This document shows, piece after piece, positions 35,416-44,633 of a DNA stretch of 64,000 bases. The stretch covers positions 1,054,001-1,118,000 of the forward strand of contig OZ242042.1 in the NCBI GenBank assembly GCA_965204905.1, in the 5' to 3' direction. Each line of letters starts with the position of its first letter. Position 1 is the stretch's first letter. The translations under genes were made by a program, and so were the position numbers. This stretch comes from Bin87 sp965204905 (GTDB lineage: Bacteria; Chloroflexota; Dehalococcoidia; Lucifugimonadales; UBA3495). The notes beneath the pieces were generated by a model that saw only the letters and a list, made by a program, of their open reading frames with translations, made no database searches and was not told where the DNA came from.

Positions 35416-36219
35416 ATGGCTACTGAGAAAATCATCACCTTTGACGATCTAATGGCTCTGCTGGAACGCAACCCGGAATACCGGGAGCGATTGAGGCAAC
35501 AGATCCTAGACGAGGAATTCCAACAACTGCCGACGCAGGTCCGAACACTGCTAGAGGCGGTGCAAGCCCAAGCCGTTACGCTGGAGAACCACGGCCGGAT
35601 GCTGGAAGAGCACAGCCGGATGCTGGAGGAGCACACCCGGCTGTTGGAAGGACACACGCAGTTGTTGGAAGAGCACACCCGGCTCTTGAAGGAGCACACC
35701 AATTCGCTGCAACGCATCGACTACCAGTTGGAGCGCCACGAGAGGCAACTGAACCGTCTGCTTGGCGATGAAGCCGAGCGGAGGTTCCGCGACAACGCTG
35801 CCGGCCATTTTGGTCATCTGCTCCGGCGTATTCGGGTAATCGATAAATCGGCCCTAGCCGACCAGATTGACGATGCCATCGACACCGGCCTCCTTACGGA
35901 AGGCGACCGTCGATCTCTGATGGCCTTAGACGTGGTGGTACGCGGCCTTGACCGGAATACCCGAGAAGAATGCAGGCTGGCTGTGGAAGTGTCCTCCGGT
36001 ATCGGCGAGCGGGACATCATGCGGGCCGCCGACCGGGCCGAGTTGCTTGCTAAACTGACCGGGTTGCCCACCGGGGCCGTCGTCGCCGGCTATTCCATAT
36101 CAAGCGCTTACCGCCAACTGGCCGACGATAACGGCGTATCCGTAACCATCACGGACCCGCCCGATGCCGGCGAACCTGAGGAGATTGACGAATCCGCCGT
36201 TGCACCCGGAGGTGACTGA
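35416..36219 (+). CDS. Coiled-coil protein with heptad repeats and nuclease-like C-terminus
   Basis: The 267-residue product has at residues ~57-100 five near-identical heptads (R-M/L-L-E-E-H-T type) encoded by 21-bp tandem repeats, predicting a parallel coiled coil. The C-terminal ~130 residues end in a segment (LAVEVSSGIGERDIMRAADRAE) that resembles the E-x-S/K core of PD-(D/E)XK-like DUF3782 proteins, but the catalytic residues are uncertain. ATG 35416 is preferred to 35398. Confidence 0.55.
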   Translation: MATEKIITFDDLMALLERNPEYRERLRQQILDEEFQQLPTQVRTLLEAVQAQAVTLENHGRMLEEHSRMLEEHTRLLEGHTQLLEEHTRLLKEHTNSLQRIDYQLERHERQLNRLLGDEAERRFRDNAAGHFGHLLRRIRVIDKSALADQIDDAIDTGLLTEGDRRSLMALDVVVRGLDRNTREECRLAVEVSSGIGERDIMRAADRAELLAKLTGLPTGAVVAGYSISSAYRQLADDNGVSVTITDPPDAGEPEEIDESAVAPGGD

Positions 36220-36280
36220 TGCCCGCCCTATGGCGTCGTCGTTTGACGCGACTGCCAGGTCTTCAAAAAGGTAATGGAAT

Positions 36281-36944
36281 ATGATCACCCCGAATTGCCC
36301 GCATTGTGGCGGTCCGATGAGAGTTAAAGTTGCCCCGTCGCGGGCCTAATTCTGGGAGCGAGTTCTGGGGTTGTAACGCCTATCGTACAAAGGGTTGCCG
36401 CGGGACCTGCCAAGTACCACGACAAGACTGGGATTGGTTCGGTTTCATCCCCGCTCCGGTCAGCATCATCAGGAACGCCCAGAACAGCCACCGGAAGGAT
36501 ATGGCAGAATTTCTCGAATACGACTACGGTTCTGGGTACGGCGTGTTTGGTAGCTACGCCGATTATGACGACAACATGGCTTACTTTGAGCAGGCTCTGG
36601 ATGTATCACATCGGCGTCGGGAAAAGGTTGAATATGATGAGATCGATAGAATTATAACCGATGCAGAACGTTCGCTGGCACGTGGAGTGTTGGACGTGTT
36701 CATTCAAGTCGGCGTGTTTGATCAAACGCGCGAGTCCGTAGCGTATGCCATCACAAAAAACTTTGCTGGCAGCAGTTCACGCAGGCTGATCAGCCTAGCG
36801 CCAGGCTATTCTGACATTGAGGGCGGACTCATTTTACTGGATGACGGGAGCCAACTACAGTTCAACAAGGGTACGTCCGCAATAGCGATGTTCGATATTG
36901 ACAACGCATTACGATCCGCGATACTCCGAGCAAAAGCGTCCTGA
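36281..36944 (+). pseudogene. Zinc-ribbon hypothetical protein, frameshifted near its N-terminus
   Basis: From ATG 36281 the frame reads a zinc half-ribbon (CPHCGGPMRVK) and stops at 36347. The second half (FWGCNAYRTKGC) is in the next frame, as in topoisomerase-type C4 zinc fingers. A single-base change near 36330-36342 would join them. The remaining ~150 residues (EFLEYDYGSGYG to the C-terminus) are not recognised. The region looks more AT-rich than its neighbours, which suggests acquisition. A TTG start at 36330 would give a 204-residue protein. Confidence 0.5.
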
Positions 36945-37114
36945 TTTTACGGCGGCGATAGATTTCGAGAGAACCCCACCGGGGACGTGTCGCCGATCTC
37001 CAGGCTGTCATCGCCGGTTAGCCGTCGCAGTTGCCTGTTGGTAGTGATAGTGAACGGGCCCGGCGGTTGACGCCACGGTAAAGCGTTTCCTCAACGGTAA
37101 CGGTTGATTATTTG

Positions 37115-37447
37115 CTATCCTCGGTCCTGCTCATCTGCCGGCACCGGCATACCGGGCCGCCAGCCCCGGGGCGCCGGATGTCCGCGGCGGTTGTGCCGGC
37201 CCAGCGCCCAGAGGAACGCAGTGACGTCGATCTCTGCTTTCGCCACTTGACTGCCGAGCAGGGGGCCCCTAATCGGATTGCGGCCCCAATCCGTGATTGT
37301 AATAGACACAATGCCGTTGGTCATATTGACGTGGCTACCTCTCCCTCGTCTGCGACGTTGGCCCCGTTCATTAATTATCCAGAATCCGAATCGTCGGAAA
37401 ACAGCTAGAGCTTCGGCGAACGTAACATTGTTAATCGGTACCGGCAT
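37115..37447 (-). CDS. HicA-like toxin
   Basis: The 110-residue product contains FAEALAVFRRFGFWI, then the catalytic GSH in GRGSHVNM, then a beta strand (VSITITD) and IRGPLLGSQVAKAEI, which follow the HicA pattern. It has a longer basic C-terminal tail than usual. It overlaps the HicB-like antitoxin by 17 bp and is transcribed after it. Confidence 0.65.
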   Translation of the reverse strand: MPVPINNVTFAEALAVFRRFGFWIINERGQRRRRGRGSHVNMTNGIVSITITDWGRNPIRGPLLGSQVAKAEIDVTAFLWALGRHNRRGHPAPRGWRPGMPVPADEQDRG

Positions 37448-37760
37448 TCGGGTTAACCCATACCGCAGCTGTTTCCACCAGGTAACCTTGCGGTTCCCAA
37501 TCCCGTCTTATCTGCTCCCTATCTTCGCATTCTTCCGCAGGAGGACGCCCTACTTCTTCCAAAAAAAGCTCGATGGCGTCTTGAATCATGTACAATGCCT
37601 CTTCCCAATCATCGCCTTGGGATGCGCACCCGGGAAGAGCGGGTACAAAAACCGAATAACCGATTTCCCCACCTCCCGACACCAGAACCACCTCGAACTC
37701 TTCGGTCGGGGGCATTGCGTCGTCTTTTTCCAACCCTGAGTGGTCAGTTGTGGTTACCAT
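37431..37760 (-). CDS. hicB: HicB-like antitoxin
   Basis: The 109-residue product has the HicB partial RNase-H fold: GYSVFVPALPGCASQGDDWEEAL followed by IQDAIELFLEEVG. It neutralises the overlapping HicA-like toxin. The start ATG 37760 follows GGAGGGAC. Confidence 0.8.
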   Translation of the reverse strand: MVTTTDHSGLEKDDAMPPTEEFEVVLVSGGGEIGYSVFVPALPGCASQGDDWEEALYMIQDAIELFLEEVGRPPAEECEDREQIRRDWEPQGYLVETAAVWVNPNAGTD

Positions 37761-37841
37761 GTGTCCCTCCGTTTCCGGCTCCTTACGATAGTATAATGCC
37801 CGCCATAGCGAACCGAAAGGCAGCCGGAGGGAACGAAGACT

Positions 37842-39071
37842 ATGGCAGGTAATCCGCGAGATAAGTACTGCATTGTGGGTGTCGGCGAGACCGAATACAG
37901 CCGCGCCTCGGGGCGCACGACACGGGCGTTGGGGGCCGAGGCAATCCGCAACGCCATGAACGACGCCGGCCTAACGCCCGACGATGTGGATGGGATGCTC
38001 AGCTACCACGGCGGCGATTCCACGCCATCCACGTCCATACAGTACGACCTAGGCATCCGGCCCAATTTCTACATGGACTGTTCCGGCGGCGGGTCGTCCA
38101 CCGAGGCGTTGGTGGGTCTGGCGATTGGCGCGATTGAAGCGGGGATGTGCGACGTGGTTGCCATCTTCCGCTCGATGAACGGCTATTCCAGCGTGCGCAT
38201 CGGTGGGACGGGAGCGCGGGCATCTGCGCCCATCGGCGGGCTGGACCTGATGAAACGGCCTTACGGCCTGATCAGCGCGGTGCAGCAGTTTTCGTACACT
38301 TTCACACGGCACATGGCCGAGTACGGCGTGAAGAGCGAAGACCTGGCCGCCATCAAGGTGGCGCACTCCAACCATGCTTCCAACAACCCCAAGGCGCTGA
38401 TGAAGCACCGCGTGACCGTGGATGACGTGATGAACTCGCGGTGGATTATCCGCCCGGTTGCCCATCTGCTGGACTGCTGCCTGGAAACCGACAACGCCAC
38501 CTGTGTCATAGTAACCTCGGCGGAACGGGCCAAAGACCTCAAGCACAAGCCCATTTACATCAAGGGCGTGCAGGGTCGCGGCACCAAGCCGGGCGGCGAT
38601 TTCCATTACCAGCACGGCCCTATCACCCGGGTGGCCGGCCACTACGTCGGGCCGCGCGTGTTCGACCTGGCCGGCGTGAAGCACGAGGACGTTGACATTA
38701 CCGGATGCTACGACGCCTTCACGTACACGGTGTTGTTGCAATTCGAGGATTACGGCTGGTGCGAAAAGGGCGAGGGCAAGGACTACGTGACCAGCGGCAT
38801 CATCAACCTGGGCGGCAAGCGTCCCAACAATCTGAGCGGCGGCCACCTGTGCGAGGGCTACACCCACGGCATGAACATGGTCATCGAGAACGTGCGGCAA
38901 CTGCGCGGCACGGTTGACGACTACTGCCCCGGCGCTCTGGAAGGCGACCACACCTACGACTACGCCGAGGGTGGATGCCGGCAGGTACAGGACGCCAAGA
39001 TCAGCATGAACATGGGCTGGGGCACGCCGGCGGTGGGCAGTTCCCTGATTATGGGGAACGTGCTGAGCTAG
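37842..39071 (+). CDS. Thiolase-family protein (lipid-transfer/acetyl-CoA acetyltransferase type)
   Basis: The 409-residue product has an N-terminal VGVGETEYSR and a Cys in MDCSGGGSSTEA that corresponds to the thiolase nucleophile. CEGYTHG near the C-terminus holds the second catalytic region. It belongs to the SCP-x-like thiolases that act with DUF35 proteins, such as the one at 39149. A TATAAT at 37792 is a likely -10. The role is probably acyl-CoA cleavage or condensation in degradation of sterol- or aromatic-type compounds. Confidence 0.88.
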   Translation: MAGNPRDKYCIVGVGETEYSRASGRTTRALGAEAIRNAMNDAGLTPDDVDGMLSYHGGDSTPSTSIQYDLGIRPNFYMDCSGGGSSTEALVGLAIGAIEAGMCDVVAIFRSMNGYSSVRIGGTGARASAPIGGLDLMKRPYGLISAVQQFSYTFTRHMAEYGVKSEDLAAIKVAHSNHASNNPKALMKHRVTVDDVMNSRWIIRPVAHLLDCCLETDNATCVIVTSAERAKDLKHKPIYIKGVQGRGTKPGGDFHYQHGPITRVAGHYVGPRVFDLAGVKHEDVDITGCYDAFTYTVLLQFEDYGWCEKGEGKDYVTSGIINLGGKRPNNLSGGHLCEGYTHGMNMVIENVRQLRGTVDDYCPGALEGDHTYDYAEGGCRQVQDAKISMNMGWGTPAVGSSLIMGNVLS

Positions 39072-39076
39072 ACGCG

Positions 39077-39128
39077 AGATTGCCGCGCTTCGCTCGCAAT
39101 GACATAACCGTTCGTTCGCAATGACATA
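39077..39128. repeat. ATTGC/GCAATGACA dispersed repeat
   Basis: This holds one full and one partial copy of the family seen at 17186-17314, between the thiolase and DUF35 genes. Confidence 0.75.
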
Positions 39129-39148
39129 GCCGTTACGGAGAAATTACA

Positions 39149-39661
39149 ATGCCGAACTATACGTACCGGGGCATCACGCTGAGCATCCCCGAGAACGATT
39201 CCGAGTACAAGGGCTACTTTGAAGCGGCCGGCGAGGGTCGGCTGGTGGTCAAGAAGTGCGCCGACTGCGGCCTGCTGCGCGGCGAGCCGGGGCCGGCGTG
39301 TCCGTGGTGCACGTCAATCAATTGGGAGTGGCAGCAGGTGTCGGGCAAGGGGACGATCTACTCGTACCAGGTGGTGGCGCACACGGTGATTCCCAGCTTC
39401 CGCGATCTGACGCCCTTCGCCATCGTGCTGGTAGAGTTGGACGAGCAGCGGGGGCAGCCTGACGAGTTCGACGGCCTGCGCATCACCGGGAACCTGGTGG
39501 ATGGCGACTTCAACATGGAGAAAGAGGAGAACGTCGGCATCGGCAAGCGGGTGGAGGTCGTTTTCCAGCCGGTGGAGGGCGACATCATGCTGCCCCAGTG
39601 GAAGCTGATCGACGAACCTGACCAGGGGTTCACTTGGTCGCACGAGGTGCCGGAGGGGTAG
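39149..39661 (+). CDS. Zn-ribbon/OB-fold DUF35 protein
   Basis: The 170-residue product has a rubredoxin-like zinc ribbon (CADC, then CPWC) near residues 37-58, followed by an OB fold (GTIYSYQVVAH). DUF35 proteins form complexes with thiolases and are needed for their acyl-CoA activity; the partner is directly upstream. Confidence 0.88.
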   Translation: MPNYTYRGITLSIPENDSEYKGYFEAAGEGRLVVKKCADCGLLRGEPGPACPWCTSINWEWQQVSGKGTIYSYQVVAHTVIPSFRDLTPFAIVLVELDEQRGQPDEFDGLRITGNLVDGDFNMEKEENVGIGKRVEVVFQPVEGDIMLPQWKLIDEPDQGFTWSHEVPEG

Positions 39662-39692
39662 AGTCCCGGGCCGGATGGACCGAATTGAGCGG

Positions 39693-39795
39693 GCAGGGGC
39701 GAATGATCATTCGCCCCTACGCATGACCGCCGGGTTGTGGTGGACGCATGGCGACCGGCGGTAGGGGCGGGGGCGGGTTTCAAACCCGCCCCTAC
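39693..39795. repeat. Two GGGGCGA/TCGCCCCTA-type dispersed hairpins
   Basis: Inverted repeats lie at 39693-39720 and 39761-39795. Relatives are at 55161 and 62971. The rest of 39662-39808 is non-coding. Confidence 0.75.
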
Positions 39796-39808
39796 GTGAT
39801 GGTTTGGG

Positions 39809-40506
39809 TCATGGGCGGATCTCGGGGGCGGTGAGTGAGGCGCTGGCCGGTTGAAACAACCAGATTTCGGTTTGGGTGGGCAGTTTAGAGAGAGTGAAAT
39901 CGAACCGGTCGGTTTCAAGGCGATGCACCGTGTGATGGTGTCGCAGCCATTCATCAGCGGGCAGGAGTTCGCAGTCCGTTGAGTGCAATCCGGGGATGGC
40001 GTAGTGCATGGGGATTACTATGCGGGGTTGGAGACGTTGGACGAGGGAATCTACCTGCTCGTAGGTGAGCAGGTGGTTGGAGTCGTCCACCGTCACCAGC
40101 AGCACGTCGATGTCGCCGACGGCTTGCGCTACGTCCGCCGGCCATTCAACTCGGTTGTCGCCGATGTGCAGAACCGGACGCCATTGGATTCGAGCCGAAA
40201 CATCACGTTGGGGAAGTTGCGGAGGCGCGAGGCGCCGGAGTGAAGGTCCTGGACGCCGCGGATCTGCAGGTCGCCGGCGGTGAAATCGCCGGGCATCCGC
40301 AGGATTGAGGCGGCTTTCGGGAGACGGTCAACGGCGTCGTGGTCAAAGTGGGCGTGGGTGATGAGGCCGAGGTCGCAGCGGAGTTCGGGGAACAGGCGGG
40401 TGAACCAGTAACGGCCGGCATGGTTGCGGTAGGGGTCGGCAACGACGGTTACGCCGGCCGGCGTTTGCCAGCGGAATGCGCAGTGGCCGAAGTAGGTGAG
40501 TTGCAC
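39809..40506 (-). pseudogene. MBL-fold metallo-hydrolase, frameshifted
   Basis: From GTG 40506 the first part reads VQLTYFGHCAFRWQ and the metal-binding THAHFDHDAVD motif of UlaG-like metallo-beta-lactamase-fold hydrolases. The frame stops at 40129 after FRLESNGVRF. The continuation, LHIGDNRVEWP then VTVDDSN and PMHY, is in another frame down to 39809. One base change near 40150-40165 would restore about 230 residues. Confidence 0.65.
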
Positions 40507-40523
40507 GTTGGTAGCCTGATTCG

Positions 40524-40553
40524 GCGAGATTGCCACGCTGCGCTCGCAATGAC
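40524..40553. repeat. ATTGC/GCAATGAC dispersed repeat
   Basis: This is a single copy between the MBL-fold gene and the SnoaL-like gene. Confidence 0.75.
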
Positions 40554-40577
40554 GGACTACGCGCTGGGATGGTCGGG

Positions 40578-41000
40578 CTAGTTTGCCTGCCGCCACATTT
40601 CGTAGCCGATTTCCTTGCTGATGAGGCCGTCGCGCATCTCGAAGATGTGGACGAGGCGCATTTCGATCTGGGTTCCGGGCTGGAGGGGGAGGTAGCCTTC
40701 GCCGGTGAGGCGGAAACGGACGACGCTGTCATCGACGACGCGGTCCTCGGTGGCGAAACGCTGGAGGGTTTCGAACTCCACGTCCTCCATCTTGGCGAAC
40801 ATCTCAGTGTAGTTGTCGGCGACGGCGCGCTTGCCCTCGAAACGGAGGCCGCGCGCGGGCGCTTCCCACACGACGTCGTCGGTGTAGAGGTCGAGGGCGG
40901 CTTCCACCTCGTTGGTGGCTTCGGAATGGAAATGAGCCTCGACGGCGGCGAGGTTGGCAGCGATGATGTCGGGGTTCTGGTTTGAGGTGGTCATTATCAT
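40578..41000 (-). CDS. SnoaL-like / NTF2-fold protein
   Basis: The 140-residue product has the pattern of PF12680: LDLYTDDVVWEAPARGLRFEGKRAVADNY, followed by beta strands ending VHIFEMRDGLISKEIGYE. The family holds ketosteroid-isomerase-like enzymes and binding proteins; the substrate is unknown. Confidence 0.82.
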   Translation of the reverse strand: MIMTTSNQNPDIIAANLAAVEAHFHSEATNEVEAALDLYTDDVVWEAPARGLRFEGKRAVADNYTEMFAKMEDVEFETLQRFATEDRVVDDSVVRFRLTGEGYLPLQPGTQIEMRLVHIFEMRDGLISKEIGYEMWRQAN

Positions 41001-41018
41001 TACTCCACGGTTCGCTTA

Positions 41019-41110
41019 TCATTGCGAGCGCAGCGCGGCAATCCCGTCGAGGCAGTAGATTTCACGACAAGAACGAGATTGCCACGTCGCTACGCTCCTC
41101 GCAATGACAT
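41019..41110. repeat. Two inverted copies of the ATTGC/GCAATGACA repeat
   Basis: Copies in opposite orientation lie at 41019-41045 and 41073-41110, between the SnoaL-like gene and the amidase promoter. Confidence 0.75.
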
Positions 41111-41141
41111 TCTTGCACGGGCCTATATGACACTATATTTC

Positions 41142-41170
41142 TTGACACGCTTGGGGGCCGCCGATAGCAT
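41142..41170 (+). promoter_or_regulatory. Promoter of acetamidase/formamidase gene
   Basis: TTGACA at 41142-41147, a 17-bp spacer, and TAGCAT at 41165-41170. This predicts a leader of about 40 bases before ATG 41217. Confidence 0.7.
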
Positions 41171-41216
41171 CCCGGCAAGGCGGCCACGAATACAGCGCGG
41201 CCGGGAGGGAAATTTC

Positions 41217-42326
41217 ATGCAGAGCATCACAATCGACCGCAGCAGACCCCTGCGCGAGGAGTCTAACACAGGGCATAACCGCTGGCATCCCGACATCCCG
41301 CCCGTGGTGGAAGTTGAAGAAGGCGAAGAGGTTGTGATGGAAACGCGGGACGCCTTCGATGGGCAGATGCGGCCGGGCGTCACTGAGGCGGATTTTGGGG
41401 GCATGGACGCCGGTGTGATCCATCCCCTGACCGGGCCGGTGGCGGTGAAAGGCGCGGAACCGGGCGATCTGCTGGAGGTGGAGTTTGTGGACATCCAGCC
41501 GCAGCCCTACGCATTCAGCGTGATTTTCCCCGGCTTCGGGTTCCTGCGGGACGTTTTCACCGACCCGTTCATGGTGCACTGGAACATCGCCGACGGGTTT
41601 GCGATATCTGAGCAGATACCGGGGGTGCGAGTGCCGGGGGCGTCGTTCATGGGAGTGTCGGGCGTCGCGCCGTCGCACGCGCAGCTGGAGGCTTGGACGC
41701 GGCGAGAGGCCGAACTAGCGGAGCGCGGCGGTGTGGCCTTGCCGCCGGATGTGGGTGGCGCGGTTCCCGTTTCCGGCGTCGGCGCGACTCACGGGATACG
41801 CACGCTGCCGCCCCGGGAGAACGGGGGCAACTTTGACGTGAAGCAGCTTTCCACAGGCGCCAAACTGTTGCTGCCGGTGGCGGTGGATGGCGCGCTGTTC
41901 TCCACCGGCGACGGCCACTTTGCCCAGGGCGACGGCGAGGTATGCGTGACTGCCGTAGAAATGGGCGCGACCTGCACGGTGCGGTTCCGGGTGCTCAAAG
42001 GGGAAGCGGCCCGACATAACATCCGCTGGCCGCGTTTCAGCCGGGAGGACTACTACATCGCGCCGGAGTGGGCGGCGCCGCGTCGGTTCGTCGCCACGAT
42101 GGGGATGCCGGTGACGGACGACGGGGTGAACGATGGCGAGGACGTGACGCTGGCGTGTCGCAACGCCATCCTGAACATGATCGACCTGCTGCAGGAGCGG
42201 GGGTTCAGCCGCAACCAGGCCTACGTGATTTGCAGCGTGGCGGTGGACCTGAAGGTGAGCAACGTGGTGGACGTGCCCAACTACACGGTGTCGGCGTTTT
42301 TGCCGGAGGATTTGTTCGTGGGGTAG
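41217..42326 (+). CDS. Acetamidase/formamidase family protein
   Basis: The 369-residue product matches FmdA/AmdA (PF03069): GHNRWHPDIPPVVEVEEGEEV, HPLTGPVAVKGAEPGDLLEV, ATHGIRTLPPRENGGNFDVKQL and the STGDGHFAQGDGEVC segment. The enzyme hydrolyses short amides to acid and ammonia using a metal site. ATG 41217 has GGGAGGG upstream; the longer frame from 41022 lies in repeats. Confidence 0.92.
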   Translation: MQSITIDRSRPLREESNTGHNRWHPDIPPVVEVEEGEEVVMETRDAFDGQMRPGVTEADFGGMDAGVIHPLTGPVAVKGAEPGDLLEVEFVDIQPQPYAFSVIFPGFGFLRDVFTDPFMVHWNIADGFAISEQIPGVRVPGASFMGVSGVAPSHAQLEAWTRREAELAERGGVALPPDVGGAVPVSGVGATHGIRTLPPRENGGNFDVKQLSTGAKLLLPVAVDGALFSTGDGHFAQGDGEVCVTAVEMGATCTVRFRVLKGEAARHNIRWPRFSREDYYIAPEWAAPRRFVATMGMPVTDDGVNDGEDVTLACRNAILNMIDLLQERGFSRNQAYVICSVAVDLKVSNVVDVPNYTVSAFLPEDLFVG

Positions 42327-42347
42327 GTGTCGGGATGGCGGTCTGAG

Positions 42348-42776
42348 TCAGGGAGTCCAACCGTCCCTGCTCAACCACATTTCGATGCGGTCCCGGTAAA
42401 GGCGGGCGATGAAAGGGGCAGGGTTCCGACGCAAGAATTCGATGATCTGATCGTGCAGGCTTAAGAATATCTGTGCCATCTCCGCACGGGTTCCGCTGGC
42501 CCTGATGATGATCACGCGATCGCCATGTTGCATTACCGCGTCGCGCTCTGGCCGATTGTAGCGGATTTCCCGGTCGTGGGTGATGATCACCCAATCTCTT
42601 CGTGAGGTTGGCGGGATCCAATTAATATCCGGCGTACCTGCTTCGTAATGGTCCAGCAAGATTTCGCACGCAAGTCCGGCCTCACGCAAAATTGGGGGAA
42701 AAGCAGCGGTACCCAAGTCCTCGTCAACGAAAAACGTGAACTCATACGCGCAGTTCATACCGCAGGGCTTCTTCAA
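42348..42776 (-). CDS. PIN-like toxin (VapC45-type)
   Basis: The 142-residue product (or 136 from a second Met) has FFVDEDLGTAAFP with the first acidic residues, DINWIP and VIITHDREIRY, which match the PIN-like (PF18478) toxins such as VapC45. It overlaps the DUF433 antitoxin by 35 bp downstream of it. Confidence 0.7.
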   Translation of the reverse strand: MKKPCGMNCAYEFTFFVDEDLGTAAFPPILREAGLACEILLDHYEAGTPDINWIPPTSRRDWVIITHDREIRYNRPERDAVMQHGDRVIIIRASGTRAEMAQIFLSLHDQIIEFLRRNPAPFIARLYRDRIEMWLSRDGWTP

Positions 42777-43320
42777 TATACGCCAGTTTCACGCGGTAGT
42801 CTTCAGCCAGTTCCTGGATAGGTTCCCCCGCTTTAACGAACTTTGCGACTGTACTCGTGCGAACGCCGGTGCCGGCGATGACCGGGCGACCGAATTTAAC
42901 GGCCGGATCGATAACTACCAACCTAGGGTCTTCCCTGCCGAATCCGCGGGTGAACGGATAGAACCGGCGCGGGCTCCCATCTTCGTCGTATTCAATGCGG
43001 TCGAGGCAAAATTGAGCCCTCGATAAACTGGAATGTGCCGAAGAATCGCGCTCACGCTGACCATGTAGAGCGTTTTTGAACGATTCTTTCGTCAGCACTG
43101 TGCGGTTCCGACGCATAGACGACAGGACAAAGATTTCCACCAAGTTGGTGAAGGACAGGGCCGTGGGATCTGACCCTGCCGCGCACACCAGTGGTTTTTC
43201 GTCGTTCGATTCATTCGAGCCGGGCGCTGCCACCCAACGCCGTACTGTTGACATAGGCAGACCCAGATACCGGGCACATTCCGGTATGGAATACAGCGGA
43301 GCGTGCCGAGGGTCGTCCAC
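42742..43320 (-). CDS. DUF433-type antitoxin with N-terminal HTH (VapB45-like)
   Basis: The 192-residue product has an N-terminal MerR-like helix-turn-helix (SIPECARYLGLPMSTVRRWV), then a middle region, and a C-terminal DUF433 domain (GRPVIAGTGVRTSTVAKFV, then AEDYRVKLAYIEEALRYE). Mtb VapB45 has the same combination. The start GTG 43320 overlaps the stop of the CoA-transferase, implying coupling. Confidence 0.75.
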   Translation of the reverse strand: MDDPRHAPLYSIPECARYLGLPMSTVRRWVAAPGSNESNDEKPLVCAAGSDPTALSFTNLVEIFVLSSMRRNRTVLTKESFKNALHGQRERDSSAHSSLSRAQFCLDRIEYDEDGSPRRFYPFTRGFGREDPRLVVIDPAVKFGRPVIAGTGVRTSTVAKFVKAGEPIQELAEDYRVKLAYIEEALRYELRV

Positions 43321-44633
43321 TAGATGACCCCGCCTTCGGCGTAGAGGAGCATTTGGGAGTTGGTTAGGCCGAGTTCGCCCTGGAGGATTTCGGCGTTGTG
43401 CTCGCCGATGAGGGGGGCGCGACGGCTGATGCGCCAGGGGGAACCGTTGAACAGGGCGGCGGGGCCCGGGTACGTGAAGGTGCGGCCCAACTCGGGGTGC
43501 TCGACTTCCTTGAAGAACTCGCGGTCGGTCAGGTGGTCGTCGCCGACGATCTCATCCATGCTGCGGATGGCTCCCCAGGGGAAGTCGCGCTGCTGCCCAC
43601 CGTGGAACGAATCCATCAGGGTGGAGTTCATGAAGAAGTTCTTCATTACCTGGACGATGTGGTCGTTTTCGGCGGCGATGACCTCGGGGTCCTGGTACCG
43701 TTCCTCGGTGAGGTCGTCGGCCATGCCGGATTGGTCGAACCAATCGGCCAGCAACTTGAGGCGCGCAGGGGTCAGGTTGGTACCGGAGCGGGTGGTATTG
43801 AGCCAACCGCCGTCGCCGGTGGGGAACTGGATGGCAGGTGACATGTCCGGAGCGGCGTGGCGTCCGGTATGTCGCTGCACGACGTCGCCGGTGGACAGGT
43901 AGATGGCGATAGCGCCTTCAGTGGTGAGGGCGCAAGCCTCGTGGATGGAGGCGTCGATGTACTGGCCCTCGCCGGACAGGAAGCGGTAGTACAGCGCGGC
44001 CATGATGCCGATGTAGGCGTAGTGGGCGCCGATGTGCCAAGAGTTGCCGCCGCCGGGCGCGATGGGTGGGGGATTGGGCACGTCGATGTCGTCGTAGCCG
44101 GACGAGGCCATCTGCCCGCCGCCGGCCATCTGCGTAATGTCGCTGCTGACGTAGTCGCGCCACGGGCCGGTCTGTCCGTAGGGGGTCAGCGAGCACATGA
44201 TGAGGCCGGGGTTGTCGGCGGATAGTGTCTCGTAGCCGAGGCCCAGGGATTCCAGGTAGCCGGGCTTGCGGCTTTCCAGCACAATGTCGGCGGAGGCAGC
44301 CAGACGCTTGAAAATCTCCTGGCCCTGCGGGGTTTCCAGGTTCAGGGTGATGCCGCGCTTGGAGGTGTTGTAGTGCCAGAAGGACAGGCTGCGCTCCCGG
44401 TGCGGAACGTCATCCATGAAGGGGCCAAAGCTGCGGCAGTTCTCGCCGCCGGGCGGCTCGATCTTGATGAGATCGGCGCCGTTGTCGGCCATGAGCTTGC
44501 CGCAGAACTGGCCCCTCTCGTCGCAGATTTCAAGGACGCGGAGGCCGTCGAGAGCGCCGGGGAGGCTGAGGTCGGCGGGCTGCGCGCCGCCAATATCGAA
44601 GTTGTCCTGTTGGTTCCCGTTGGCGGATGTCAT
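43320..44633 (-). CDS. CaiB/BaiF family III CoA-transferase
   Basis: The 437-residue product has the family III features GLRVLEICDERGQFCGKLMADNGADLIKIE near the N-terminus and GIMAALYYRFLSGEGQYIDAS, which holds the catalytic Asp. It moves CoA between carboxylic acids. It starts inside the stop of the second CoA-transferase (ATGA overlap), so the two may form a heteromer or act on successive substrates. Confidence 0.9.
   Translation of the reverse strand: MTSANGNQQDNFDIGGAQPADLSLPGALDGLRVLEICDERGQFCGKLMADNGADLIKIEPPGGENCRSFGPFMDDVPHRERSLSFWHYNTSKRGITLNLETPQGQEIFKRLAASADIVLESRKPGYLESLGLGYETLSADNPGLIMCSLTPYGQTGPWRDYVSSDITQMAGGGQMASSGYDDIDVPNPPPIAPGGGNSWHIGAHYAYIGIMAALYYRFLSGEGQYIDASIHEACALTTEGAIAIYLSTGDVVQRHTGRHAAPDMSPAIQFPTGDGGWLNTTRSGTNLTPARLKLLADWFDQSGMADDLTEERYQDPEVIAAENDHIVQVMKNFFMNSTLMDSFHGGQQRDFPWGAIRSMDEIVGDDHLTDREFFKEVEHPELGRTFTYPGPAALFNGSPWRISRRAPLIGEHNAEILQGELGLTNSQMLLYAEGGVI

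Noticed and set aside
38049..38951. Minus-strand 300-codon frame opposite the thiolase
   Set aside because: It is a high-GC shadow; the thiolase motifs are on the plus strand.
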